Made by a program: the position numbers and the translations under genes | Source of the DNA: Eunapius fragilis | Taxonomy: Eukaryota; Porifera; Demospongiae; Spongillida; Spongillidae | Length of the DNA stretch: 64,000 nt | Direction of reading: 5' to 3' | Assembly: GCA_963681505.1 (NCBI GenBank) | Contig: OY811975.1 | Location: forward strand, 9,519,849-9,583,848 | The notes under the pieces: generated by a model | Database searches by the model: none | What the model was told of the DNA's origin: nothing | The model's input: only the letters and a program-made list of their open reading frames with translations | Shown here: positions 32,673 to 43,055 of the stretch, piece by piece | Position numbering within the stretch: position 1 is the stretch's first letter | How the letters are laid out: each line of letters begins with the position of its first letter

Positions 32673-33880
32673 TGGCAACCATAAAATGCACAGAAACAGC
32701 GTAAATGTTGCGCAATCAAGGCAGTTGGTTATCTTACCACTGTTAGCAGATGTACTCTGTGTTACTTGGTTTTTGGTGATGCAATCCAAGCTGATCCCTG
32801 TTGGTGTGATCACAAGTACGCTAATTAGAGATTTTACATTGTTGTCGTTGACAAACGTAATGGCTAGATGTATCAGGAATATGGAAACTGTTTTTCAGGT
32901 TTTAAGGGTTTGTGATTTTGTGAAACCAATGCACTTAACTAAGGGATTCTTAAGCACATACAATTGCACATTGCATTTAATCTCAAGAACTGAATTTATA
33001 TAGCAAATAATAATGTTGGTGTCACATAGGATTGGAAAAGGAGGATGAGGAGTAGAAGAGGAAAAAGAAGACAACATAAACCTCTGTGCCTGTGGCATGA
33101 CATGTACCACACTGGGAATGCTAGTACAGCCATGACACACACTACCAATGAATGCCAGTGATATCTATTTCTGCATACTATGGGCACTGGATCAGTTGGA
33201 TGGTAACCATAAAATGCACAGAAACAGCGTAAATGTTGCACAATCCAGGCAGTTGGTTATCTTACCATTGTTAGCAGATGTACTCTGTGTTACTTGGTTA
33301 TTGGTGATGCAATCCAAGCTGATCCCTGTTGGTGTGATCACAAGTATGCTAATTAGAGATTTTACATTGTTGTCGTTGACAAACGTGATGGCTAGATGTA
33401 TCAGGAATTTGGAAACATTTTTTCAGGATTTAAGGGTTTGTGATTTTGTGAAACCAATGCACTTAACTAAGGGATTCTTAAGCACATACAATTGCACATT
33501 GCATTTAATCTCAAGAACTGAATTTATATAGCAAATAATAATGTTGGTGTCACATAGGATTGGAAAAGGAGGATGAGGAGTAAAGAGGAAAAAGAAGACA
33601 ACATAAACCTCTGTGCCTGTGGCATGACATGTACCACACTGGGAATGCTAGTACAGCCATGACACACACTACCAATGAATGCCAGTGATATCTATTTCTG
33701 CATACTATGGGCACTGGATCAGTTGGATGGTAACCATAAAATGCACAAAAACAGCTTAAATGTTGCGCAATCCAGGCAGTTGGTTATCTTACCATTGTTA
33801 GCAGATGTAATCTGTGTTACTTGGTTATTGGTGATGCAATCCAAGCTGATCCCTGTTGGTGTGATCACAAGTATGCTAAT

Positions 33881-34092
33881 AGACAACTTCACGATCTGAT
33901 TGTTTTGTACTCCGGATGTGATGTCACCTAGTCACTACGAAGAAGTCCGTTGTTGTCTCTAGCTTTTACTGGGCCTCATATAGTTACATCGTTGTGGGGC
34001 CCAATAAAAGCTAGAGACAACAACGGACTTCTTCGTAGTGTCTAGGTGACATCACATCCGGAGTACAAAACAATCAGATCGTGAAGTTGTCT
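33881..34092. mobile_element. 212-bp near-perfect foldback element, copy 2
   Basis: Same length, sequence and insertion point within the repeat unit as 31298-31509, so the host unit was duplicated after insertion and did not receive a second independent hit. Confidence 0.88.
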
Positions 34093-35397
34093 ATTAGAGA
34101 TTTTACATTGTTGTCGTTGACAAACGTAATGGCTAGATGTATCAGGAATTTGGAAACATTTTTTCAGGTTTTAAGGGTTTGTGATTTTGTGAAACCAATG
34201 CACTTAACTAAGGGATTCTTAAGCACATACAATTGCACATTGCATTTAATCTCAAGAACTGAATTTAAATAGCAAATAATAATGTTGGTGTCACATAGGA
34301 TTGGAAAAGGAGGATGAGGAGTAGAAGAGGAAAAAGAAGACAACATAAACCTCTGTGCCTGTGGCATGACATGTACCACACTGGGAATGCTAGTACAGCC
34401 ATGACACACACTACCAATGAGAGGTGATCTTTGTACTGCCATGTAGGTAAGGGGACTTGACGGCTAGGACTAGGTAAGGGGACTTGGGGGGGGATTAGGC
34501 ATGGGGTAAATTAAATAATGATACATGAATTCTGTAAAACCATACACATGTTTATTGTGGATATGATTCCTCCCGCACACTCCAGCACACACAAAATGCG
34601 TACTATAAGAATAGACCAAGATTATGTGGTGTGCCTCCCCTTTTCACAATCTCCACCCACCACCCCAGCCATTTTCCCATCTTACTTATGCATCTAATAT
34701 TGAATTTTGTTCTAGCAATGTATGAAAACTAATCTTATACATAAGATGGGACCCCTGTACCAAAAGATTATAGTTTTGAGGTTCCTACAGTTAGTACCAG
34801 TTAATCATATCATACACAGCACCTCCCTCTCTCTGAAGACAACATAAACCTCTGTGCCTGTGCATGACATGTACCACACTGGGAATGCTAGTACAGCCAT
34901 GACACACACTACCAATGAATGCCAGTGATATCTATTTCTGCATACTATGGGCACTGGATCAGTTGGATGGTAACCATAAAATGCACAGAAACAGCTTAAA
35001 TGTTGCGCAATCCAGGCAGTTGGTTATCTTACCATTGTTAGCAGATGTAATCTGTGTTACTTGGTTATTGGTGATGCAATCTAAGCTGAACCCTGTTGGT
35101 GTGATCACAAGTATGCTAATTAGAGATTTTACATTGTTGTCGTTGACAAATGTAATTAATTAAATGTAACAGTGGAGGCACATGGTGATGGATGTAACAG
35201 TAAAATTTGGAAATGTTTCTAAGTTTGTGACTTTGTTAAACCAATGCACTTAAAAAAGTGATTCTTAAGCAGTTAAAATTGCACATTGCATTTGATCACA
35301 AGCACTGGATTTATAATAAACACATGTTCCAAATTTCAAGTCTTACCATTTATTTTATAGCCGGAAGCTGCCTTATACTACACTTACCTTTCTTATC

Positions 35398-37571
35398 TGC
35401 CAACTGCTTGGCACAGTGATTTTCATGCACTGCAATAAGAGCTCTGGCTAGTTTCCCATATGTAGCATCACTGTCTTGATCCAGCCATGTGGATAACATT
35501 GCAACCTTTGCACCATTCAGATCTCGAGGATGGTTGTGTTCAATTATTCGTAGTATTGTGTCTTCCAAACCCAACTCCAAACCAACATTTTTCCATTTAA
35601 AAAACTGCAGTAAATGAATATCATTAAGTTTTGGTCTGCCATTCTCCACCACTGGTTTGCCATTCTCCCCCTCAGGTCTGCCATTCTCCACCTCTGGTCC
35701 GCCATTCTCCACCTCTGGTCTGCCATTCTCTGGTCTGTTATTCCTCACCTCTGGTCTGCCATTCTCCACCTCTGGTCTGCCATTCTCCACCTCTGGTCTG
35801 CCATTCTCCACCTCTGGTCTGCCATTCTCCACCTCTGGTCTGCCATTCTCCACCTCTGGTCTACCATTCTCCACCTCTGGTCTACCATTCTCTACCTGTG
35901 GTCTGCCATTCTCCACCTCTGGTCTGCCATTCTCCACCTCTGGTCTACCATTCTCCACCTCTGGTCTGCCATTCTCCACCTCTGGTCTACCATTCTCCAC
36001 CTCTGGTCTACCATTCTCTACCTGTGGTCTGCCATTCTCCACCTCTGGTCTACCATTCTCCAATGATGGGCTGACATCTATGTAAAATTCAAATGCACAG
36101 GGATGATAACAGTGAATAATGGAGAAGTGGATATTATGGTTTGTACCAGCTAGCTGTCCATTGCACATGTGCTAACATCACAGCCACTACTTAGCAGGGG
36201 ATAGTGATCATATTAGGCATCTACTTAAATTGCCTTATGTACATCGCCAACGTTATTATCAGTTCTGATACCTTCAGTGACTTGGTGAGACAAGGCTATC
36301 TCTTCAGCAACAGAAGCACTGTTCCCTCCAGCAGGATGGGCAATGGCCTTCACCAGTGTGTACTACCTTGGCTCCATGAAGTAGTCAAACTTGTCAGTGT
36401 CCTCACCAATCCACCACATCATGATCCTGCTCATCTGACCTGAAGGCATACCCTTCAGGTCCTCCAGGTGGGAAACCTTCACACCAATGAAGGCTCCAAT
36501 GTCATACCATGTCTGCCCCATGGAGCTAGTGACCCTGTCCACACCTTCAAGGTCATCTGACCCTGGGGGGAGAGGGGAGGATGGTGTTGACCAAATGGAC
36601 CAGTTGTGTTAAGTATTATCACAAATCTTACAGACTGGGTCAGAAATATGCTGTACATGTTCATTTATAGTGTGGGTCATATGCTTTAGTGGGCAGTAAT
36701 GAGGTCATTCATGGACACAAGTGATGACTAGTTAGGGTCTATGGTACTTACCAATTGTTGTTATGGTGATGGACTCAAAGCTCCTCACTACAATAGCAGA
36801 GTATGATGTAATAAATGGAACCTCCTCCCCTTACCCAGACCTACCATTCCAACTTTTCTTCAAGTTACTAATCACATTCAGGTCATCCTTTGAAGCCGAG
36901 CATTTAAATCCTTCACACACTGTGAGGTCACATCCATATTTGGCAACAAATAATCTTAATAGATTTATGTGTCCAAAGATGTAAGCCTTGTGCAAAATGG
37001 TTAGACCATAGAGGTCCTTTGTGTTGATGTCACAGTGAAACTCATTCATCAATAGCTCCACACACTCCACACTACCATCTGGACCAGCACAAGTGAACGG
37101 TGTGTCACCATTTGAATCACGAGCATTGAGGTCACAGCTGTACTTGGTGACCAGCAGTCTCACCAGGGAGGTGTGGCCCTTAGAACAAGCATTATGCAGG
37201 ATGGTTCTACCATAGGCACCTTTTGTGTTGATGTCACAGTGAAACTCATTGATCAATAGCTCCACACACTCCACACTACCACCTAGACCAGCACATGTGA
37301 ACGGTGTGTCACCATTTGAATCATGAGCTTCGAGGTGACAGCTGTACTTGGTGACCAGCAGTCTCACCAGGGAGGTGTGGCCATTTACACAAGCATTATG
37401 CAGTATAGTTCTACCAATGGAGCCTTTTGTGTTGATGTCACAGTGAAACTCATTGATCAATAGCTCCACACACTCCACACTACCACCTTGACCAGCACAT
37501 GTGAAGGGTGTGTCACCATTTGAATCACGAGCATTGAGGTCATGGTTGCACTCGTCGACCAGCAGTCTCAC
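35398..37571 (-). CDS. Ankyrin-death-(VENGRPE)n-death protein, partial
   Basis: Three exons in phase: ankyrin (37571-36845, start not defined), death-like fold 1 (36562-36272) and repeat plus death-like fold 2 (36077-35398, ending at a GTAAGT donor). The ankyrin part repeats a two-ankyrin module about three times (DSNGDTPFTCAG, CVELLINEFHCDINTK, GRTILHNAC, SLVRLLVTKYSC). Fold 1 (GQTWYDIGAFIGVKVSHLED ... MMWWIGED) and fold 2 (VGLELGLEDTILRIIEHN, MLSTWLDQ, ATYGKLARAL) show the helix pattern of death-superfamily adaptors. About 21 VENGRPE units separate them. Such proteins assemble signalling complexes in cytoplasmic immunity or cell-death pathways. A TAG at 36363-36365 interrupts fold 1, and sequence upstream of 37571 holds a further decayed ankyrin, so the gene may be dead. 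It lies within a myosin V intron, same strand. Confidence 0.7.
35636..36066 (-). repeat. 21-bp coding minisatellite (VENGRPE)n
   Basis: About 21 tandem copies of a 21-bp unit; the sense strand encodes VENGRPE with occasional Q, K or G variants and one compressed region (VRNNRPENGRPE). Unit length is a multiple of three, so copy-number change keeps the frame. Confidence 0.92.
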
Positions 37572-37993
37572 CTGGGAGGTGTGGCCATTGATGCAAGCAT
37601 CATGCAGCCTGTTTCTACCATTGGTTGTGTTGATGGTTGTGTTGATGTCACATTGAAACTGTAGGTGAAAGGTGTCACCATTTCAATCAAGATCATTCAG
37701 GTCACAGCTGTACACTAACCACACACAACCCAATCAAACAACTCTAAAGGGTCACCCCCTCCAAACATTATGTTGATTTTGCAACAAAATTATGTTAGCA
37801 AGAACAAATTTTGTACACTAATCATAAATGTATGATTGTAACTACTGTTATGTTGTGTGTGAACATATTTCATGCATAATTAAAAGTACTCATGACACAT
37901 GAGTAGGAATCAATCAAAGCCTGCAGTAGGTTGGAGCTTACGACAATGACCCTTCTGTGGAGTTAGCACCCTTGTAGTGTGGAGATAGTGGCT

Positions 37994-40900
37994 TGTCACG
38001 GACTTAGGTCTTCTCTGACGAGCTCCGCAAGGCTTGCGCACCGAAAATAGCCGAAGTTATAGTCAAGAGCTTAATACATCATAACAGGCATAGCATAGCA
38101 TAGCCTTTAAATACTACTACAAACATGAAATCAGTAGCACCAGGCCTAACTAGAGTTCAATTACAGACAATAGTTTATGGGCTAGCTATACAAGCCAAGT
38201 TCACTCTCGCGGATGTAATATCTAATAAACACGTCCGATTCCCCGGGCTCCGCTGAGTTCACAATCCCTCACATCCCTCTCTTCTTCTCCTGCAGCAATG
38301 TCACTTGCTGCGTCTTCAGGCCACGTCGACCTAGACAGAGCGTCAGCATTCCCGTTAGAAGCTCCCGTTCTGTGAGCAACAGAAAAATTGTATGGCTGCA
38401 ACGAAAGACTCCAGCGAGTAAGGCGAGAATTGTGATCTTTAAGCTTATCCATCCACACTAGCGATCTGTGGTCCGTTTCCACGCTGAAATGGCGCCCGAG
38501 AAGGTAGGTCCTGAACGCCTCCATGCCCAGTTTGATGGCAAGACACTCCTTCTCGATGGTAGAATATCGTTCTTCGCGCGGCAGCAGCTTTTTGCTGAAG
38601 TAGGCGATAGGATTTTCTCCACCAGCTGCATCCCTTTGACTCAGCACAGCTCCAATCCCCCTATTGGATGCATCAGTTTGCAATACAAACTCTTTATTAA
38701 AATCGGGGCTGCGTAAGACAGGGTAGCAACATAGCTGCGTCTTCAGTTGACGAAAGGCTCTGTCACATTCCGCAGTCCATTCCACTTGCTCGGGTGCCGA
38801 CTTTCGGGTCAAATCCGTTAAGGGGGACGCTAAGGTGGCGTAGTTATGTACAAATCTTCTGTAATAACCAGTCAAACCCAAAAACGCACGGACTTGAGTC
38901 TTGGTCCTTGGTGTACCAAAGGATTCAACTGCCTGCACCTTAGACTGTTGGGGTTTCACAGTACCACTACCCACAATATGACCCAGATAAGTGCACTCCG
39001 CCATTGCAAACTGGCATTTATTAGGCTTTGCAGTGAGCCCTGCCCCCAGTAACTTTTGCAGTATTGTACGAACATGACTTACGTGGTCACTCCAAGACGT
39101 ACTGAATATAATCAAGTCATCCAGGTAGGCTGCAGTGAAGCTTTCACACCCTTTCACGATCCTGTCCATTAGACGCTGAAAGGTCGCCGGTGCCCCCTGT
39201 AATCCGAACGGCATGACTGTAAATTCGTACAATCCAAATGGCGTTGCAAATGCCGTCTTGTGACGCGCCTCCTCCGCGACTGGTACTTGCCAGTACCCTC
39301 GAGTTAGGTCTAGAGTAGAAATAAATCTTGCTTCTCCCAGTCTGTCAATGAGGTCATCAATGCGGGGCATTGGGTACGCGTCTGATTCGGAAACACTGTT
39401 CAGTCTTCGATAATCCACGCACAGCCTCAACGACCCGTCCTTCTTCTTCACGAGGACGACTGGAGAACTCCATTCACTATTTGAAGGTGTGATTATCCCT
39501 CCTTCTAGCATCTCCTGGATCTCCATTTCAACTTTTTCCCTATAAGCATGGGGAATGCGGTATGGAGGTAACCTTACAGACCTTGCCGACCCCGTTTCAA
39601 TGCGATGTTCCGTCCAGTTTGTTTTCCCGGGTGAGTTACTCATCACTGCTGACAATTCGCAAAGCAAAGCATCCAACTCATCTCTTTGTGCCTTTGTCAG
39701 ATGTGGTCCAAATTGTGGACTATCTTCTGCTCCAGTGCCCGCTCTTGAGCCATTCCATACTGGTATCTCGTCATCTTCATCCAAGTTTTCAGACCAGTAA
39801 CTCGTGCAGACTGCACTGCTGTTGGAAAGGAACTCCCGCAACATATTAATATGGAATACCCTCTTTCTCTTCCGCCGATCGTGCATGTCAATTAGGTAGT
39901 TAACCTTTCCAACCTGTTTCACCACCTTATAGGGCCCCTGCCACTGTGCTGTCAGCGCACTTGATGACGTAGGTAACAAAACCAATACCATGGCACCTTC
40001 GTTGAGAGTCCTCATCCGCGCATTCTGGTCATACCAGCTCTTCTGTGAGGCTTGCGCCTTCTCGAGGCTCTCTCGAACGATCGTTGTCATCTCCGCCATC
40101 TTCTCCCGGATAGACATTATGTGTGACACCACATTTTCGCTGCTCTTTTCCTTAGCCACCCAGGACTCTTGCAGCACATCTAAAGGTCCTCGGACTTCCC
40201 TGCCATAGAGTAACTCAAATGGAGAGAAACCTGTGGAGCTCTGAGGAACCTCACGATAAGCGAAAAGCACATATGGAATCAACTTATCCCAGGCTTCTCC
40301 CTCCTGTGTGGCAACCTTCCTTAGCATGGACTTCAGCGTCTGATTAAAGCGCTCGACCAACCCATCCGTCTGCGGATGGTAAGGGCTGGTACGAATGGGA
40401 CGAATGTGCAGCAGCCTGGACAGTTCAGCTAGTAGTTGGCTGGTAAAGTTGGACCCCTGATCGGTCAGAATTTCTCGGGGAATACCCACTCTTGTAAACA
40501 TCTTTACCAGTTCCTCTGCCACTGCTTCCGCATCCACCGCCCGCATTGGCATTGCCTCCGGGTATCTTGTGGCGTAGTCACAAACTACTAGTATGTACCG
40601 ATTACCTGAGCTACTCCTGGGCAACGGGCCAACAATATCCATTGCGATTCTCTGGAATGGCTCCTCCACAATTGGTAGCGGTATTAGGGGTGCGTGTTGA
40701 GGCTTGACCCGGGACGTCTTCTGGCAAGTTTCACACCTTTTACAGAAATCTGCTACGTCCTTACGCAGGGTCGGCCAGTAGAATCTCTGTAGTACCCGAT
40801 CAGTGGTCTTATTTTTGCCTAAATGTCCTGCCAATGGAATGCTGTGAGCAAGCTCCATAACAACACTTCGACACTGACTAGGTAGCACTAGCTGATCCCT

Positions 40901-43055
40901 TGCATATGGTTCAGAATCTCCTCCCAACAGCATCACCACCACACGGTACATAAGCCCATCCTTTATTACAAAACTAACCCCGCTTGTACTCTCCTTTTTG
41001 TCCACAGCCTTCCGTACGACTCCAAGCGTAGGATCTGTTTCTTGGAGAATTCTCAGCTCCTCCGCAGATATATCCTGTGTATTCTGCATGCATACAGGTG
41101 GGTCTGAGCATACCTTTGCTCTGTGTATCCGCCTTCTTTCCCGCTTCTGGCTTCTGCTTTGCACCAATTTTTCTCTCCCACCATGAAATATGGTGTCGTC
41201 CAGCTCCTCCCCCAAATTCCATGTCTCCTCTTGTGGCTCGTCCAGCAAGATAGGATTTGGTCGCACACCAGACCGAAGCTCCTTCACTAGGCTGTCTCTC
41301 TCGGCCTTTGCCTCCTTTTTGGCCTGTGCTCGAGTTGTAGCCATAAATACTTCTGCCCGTTCAGAAGCTTGGCTCAGTAACATTCCAAGTTCTGGAACAT
41401 CTGTCCCTAAAAGAACGTCCATAGGAAGAGTGTCAGACACTGCTGCTACAGTGTCTACCGTGTAGCCGTCTAGTTCTACACAAATATCAGCCATGGGATA
41501 CATGGCCGTGTCCCCATGAGCACATCTAACCACAGCAGATTCTCCCTCCCGAATCTGCCCATCGGAAACCAGGTCGCTATGGACCATAGTCCTGGAACAT
41601 CCGGTATCCAGCATAATACCCTCTACTATGCGACCGTTAACAGTCCCGGAGCGTTGAAGTCCATTTCTCCAACCTACATGTGCACAAACTAGAACATTAT
41701 TAGGGCAATGCCTCGATATGTGTCCCTTCTTGCCACAATTGAAGCATGTTACCCCCTCCCGATCCAGTGTCTCCTTTCGGCCCGAAGTATATTTTCCCCT
41801 CTCGCTCGGTACCGTCGACGGCAGCCCGCTCCTTCTTTCGCTGTCTCGCTGACCTCTTGGCCATGGCTTCATACCCGTGTTTTCTCGTCGACTCTCCCGC
41901 TTTACCTCCGGGTCTCGTTCCTGTTTTCGGGCCCGCACATAGTTGTCAGCCATATCAGCAGCCTCTGTTGACGTTTTGGGTTTCCGTTCTGACACCCAAA
42001 TTTTCAGGTCCCTTGGTAGCGCATTTAATAGCTGCTCACGGACCATCAGGTCCCGAACCTCCGCAACGGTTTTGCAGTTTTTTGTCCATTTCTGCAAAAG
42101 GTCATCTAACCTTACCGCAAGCTCACTTACCGTTTCGTCTTCTTTCTTCACCGTCTCTCTGAACCTCTGTCGGTACGTTTCATCCGAAATATCGTAGCGG
42201 CGTAGGATGGCCTCCTTCAACAACTGATAGGTTCCAGCATCCTCTGCCCTCATGGCAGCGTAGGCCTGCTGTGCCTTGCCTGTCAGTTGTGGAGCCAGCT
42301 TTACCGCCCACCGGTTCTCCTTCACCTCGTACGCCCGCATTACTCTCTCGAACGTAACCAGGTACGACTCAATGTCGTCCTGCACTGTCAATTTCACAAG
42401 TTTAGCCTCACCTTCTTTGGACCCTTGCGAAACATTTGTTCTCGTCTCCTCCACTTGCCGAGACTCTCCAACGAGCCTCGTGAGCATTTCCATTTGCTCG
42501 CGCATCAGAGCTTTCTCTTCTTCTGCCACTCGCTGTTGCCTCAGCCTCTCTACCTCGAACTGAGCATCTCGAGACTTCCGATCCTCGAGCAGCACTCGCA
42601 TCAACCCCTCTATACTTTCTGCGCTCATTTTCTCTTGTTGTACGCTCCCGCTTTCCTTGTAGCTACGTCCCGACCTAGTTGACATACACCGCACGGATAA
42701 CCTTACTCTCAGGTCTCGCCGTCTGGGTCTCGCCGATCAACTGTCGCTGCGATATATCCCACCGCTGCCACCAAATGTCACGGACTTAGGTCTTCTCTGA
42801 CGAGCTCCGCAAGGCTTGCGCACCGAAAATAGCCGAAGTTATAGTCAAGAGCTTAATACATCATAACAGGCATAGCATAGCATAGCCTTTAAATACTACT
42901 ACAAACATGAAATCAGTAGCACCAGGCCTAACTAGAGTTCAATTACAGACAATAGTTTATGGGCTAGCTATACAAGCCAAGTTCACTCTCGCGGATGTAA
43001 TATCTAATAAACACGTCCGATTCCCCGGGCTCCGCTGAGTTCACAATCCCTCACA
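37994..43055 (-). mobile_element. Complete LTR retrotransposon, Gmr1-like domain order
   Basis: LTRs at 37994-38273 and 42776-43055 are 280 bp each and I see no difference between them. Both end TGT...ACA and are flanked by the 5-bp duplication TGGCT (37989-37993 and 43056-43060). On minus, the 5' LTR is followed by a primer-site-like TGGTGGCAGCGGTGGGAT, and the 3' LTR is preceded by a purine tract (GAAGAAGAGAGGGA). One long ORF fills the interior. Identical LTRs and an open frame point to very recent transposition. It sits between the ankyrin/death gene and the myosin coiled-coil exons. Confidence 0.95.
38222..42694 (-). CDS. Gag-protease-integrase-RT-RNase H polyprotein
   Basis: One 1490-codon frame. 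Gag occupies about residues 1-310 with a coiled N-terminus and ends in a CCHC knuckle (CFNCGKKGHISRHC, ~314). The aspartic protease has LDTGCS (~361). Integrase comes next: H2C2 module (~615-655), then D-D-E core (AMDIVGP, LTDQGSNF, DGLVERFN; ~684-781). Reverse transcriptase follows (LRLCVDYRRLN ~1089, YLDDLI ~1193), then RNase H (TDASNRG ~1335, TDHRSL). The stop lies inside the 3' LTR. Integrase before RT is the Copia order, whereas the RT/RNase H sequence is of Ty3/Gypsy type; this combination defines Gmr1-type elements. All catalytic motifs are present and no frameshift was seen, so the element may be competent. Gag and pol are fused in one frame. Confidence 0.93.
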   Translation of the reverse strand: MRCMSTRSGRSYKESGSVQQEKMSAESIEGLMRVLLEDRKSRDAQFEVERLRQQRVAEEEKALMREQMEMLTRLVGESRQVEETRTNVSQGSKEGEAKLVKLTVQDDIESYLVTFERVMRAYEVKENRWAVKLAPQLTGKAQQAYAAMRAEDAGTYQLLKEAILRRYDISDETYRQRFRETVKKEDETVSELAVRLDDLLQKWTKNCKTVAEVRDLMVREQLLNALPRDLKIWVSERKPKTSTEAADMADNYVRARKQERDPEVKRESRRENTGMKPWPRGQRDSERRSGLPSTVPSERGKYTSGRKETLDREGVTCFNCGKKGHISRHCPNNVLVCAHVGWRNGLQRSGTVNGRIVEGIMLDTGCSRTMVHSDLVSDGQIREGESAVVRCAHGDTAMYPMADICVELDGYTVDTVAAVSDTLPMDVLLGTDVPELGMLLSQASERAEVFMATTRAQAKKEAKAERDSLVKELRSGVRPNPILLDEPQEETWNLGEELDDTIFHGGREKLVQSRSQKRERRRIHRAKVCSDPPVCMQNTQDISAEELRILQETDPTLGVVRKAVDKKESTSGVSFVIKDGLMYRVVVMLLGGDSEPYARDQLVLPSQCRSVVMELAHSIPLAGHLGKNKTTDRVLQRFYWPTLRKDVADFCKRCETCQKTSRVKPQHAPLIPLPIVEEPFQRIAMDIVGPLPRSSSGNRYILVVCDYATRYPEAMPMRAVDAEAVAEELVKMFTRVGIPREILTDQGSNFTSQLLAELSRLLHIRPIRTSPYHPQTDGLVERFNQTLKSMLRKVATQEGEAWDKLIPYVLFAYREVPQSSTGFSPFELLYGREVRGPLDVLQESWVAKEKSSENVVSHIMSIREKMAEMTTIVRESLEKAQASQKSWYDQNARMRTLNEGAMVLVLLPTSSSALTAQWQGPYKVVKQVGKVNYLIDMHDRRKRKRVFHINMLREFLSNSSAVCTSYWSENLDEDDEIPVWNGSRAGTGAEDSPQFGPHLTKAQRDELDALLCELSAVMSNSPGKTNWTEHRIETGSARSVRLPPYRIPHAYREKVEMEIQEMLEGGIITPSNSEWSSPVVLVKKKDGSLRLCVDYRRLNSVSESDAYPMPRIDDLIDRLGEARFISTLDLTRGYWQVPVAEEARHKTAFATPFGLYEFTVMPFGLQGAPATFQRLMDRIVKGCESFTAAYLDDLIIFSTSWSDHVSHVRTILQKLLGAGLTAKPNKCQFAMAECTYLGHIVGSGTVKPQQSKVQAVESFGTPRTKTQVRAFLGLTGYYRRFVHNYATLASPLTDLTRKSAPEQVEWTAECDRAFRQLKTQLCCYPVLRSPDFNKEFVLQTDASNRGIGAVLSQRDAAGGENPIAYFSKKLLPREERYSTIEKECLAIKLGMEAFRTYLLGRHFSVETDHRSLVWMDKLKDHNSRLTRWSLSLQPYNFSVAHRTGASNGNADALSRSTWPEDAASDIAAGEEERDVRDCELSGARGIGRVY

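Larger units (their letters stand above)
30087..35202. repeat. Cluster of ~525-bp tandem/segmental repeats in a myosin V intron
   Basis: The unit starts at ACAACATAAACCTCTGTGCC and ends with GAGGAAAAAGAAG. Full or partial copies begin near 30488, 31014, 31757, 32674 (5'-truncated), 33072, 33598, 34337 and 34839. A larger block including the adjacent myosin exon border (30070-30490) is duplicated at 34420-34840. Insertions (two foldbacks, one hairpin-family element, one MITE) interrupt individual units. A stray satellite unit ends the cluster at 35163-35202. Open frames in the unit repeat with it and show no domain, so I do not call them genes. Confidence 0.85.

Noticed and set aside
30440..35163. 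Repeated 74-127 codon frames (MNASDIYFCILWALDQLDG and others)
   Set aside because: They occur in every ~525-bp repeat unit, have no domain, and are intronic to myosin V.
30440..35202. CRISPR-like array (regular repeats)
   Set aside because: Units of ~525 bp with transposon inserts in animal intron DNA; no short repeat/unique spacer pattern.
35614..36085. Plus-strand frames with LPFSTSG or ILHLWSA repeats
   Set aside because: Antisense shadows of the VENGRPE minisatellite; the minus frame has splice sites and a following death-like fold.
35398..37571. Ankyrin/death exons as part of the myosin V protein
   Set aside because: Exon phases do not join with the neighbouring myosin exons and no known myosin V has such domains; a nested gene is simpler.
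37994..43055. Possible domestication of the 1490-codon frame as a host gene
   Set aside because: Identical-looking LTRs, target duplication and primer/purine tracts show an ordinary recent retrotransposon.
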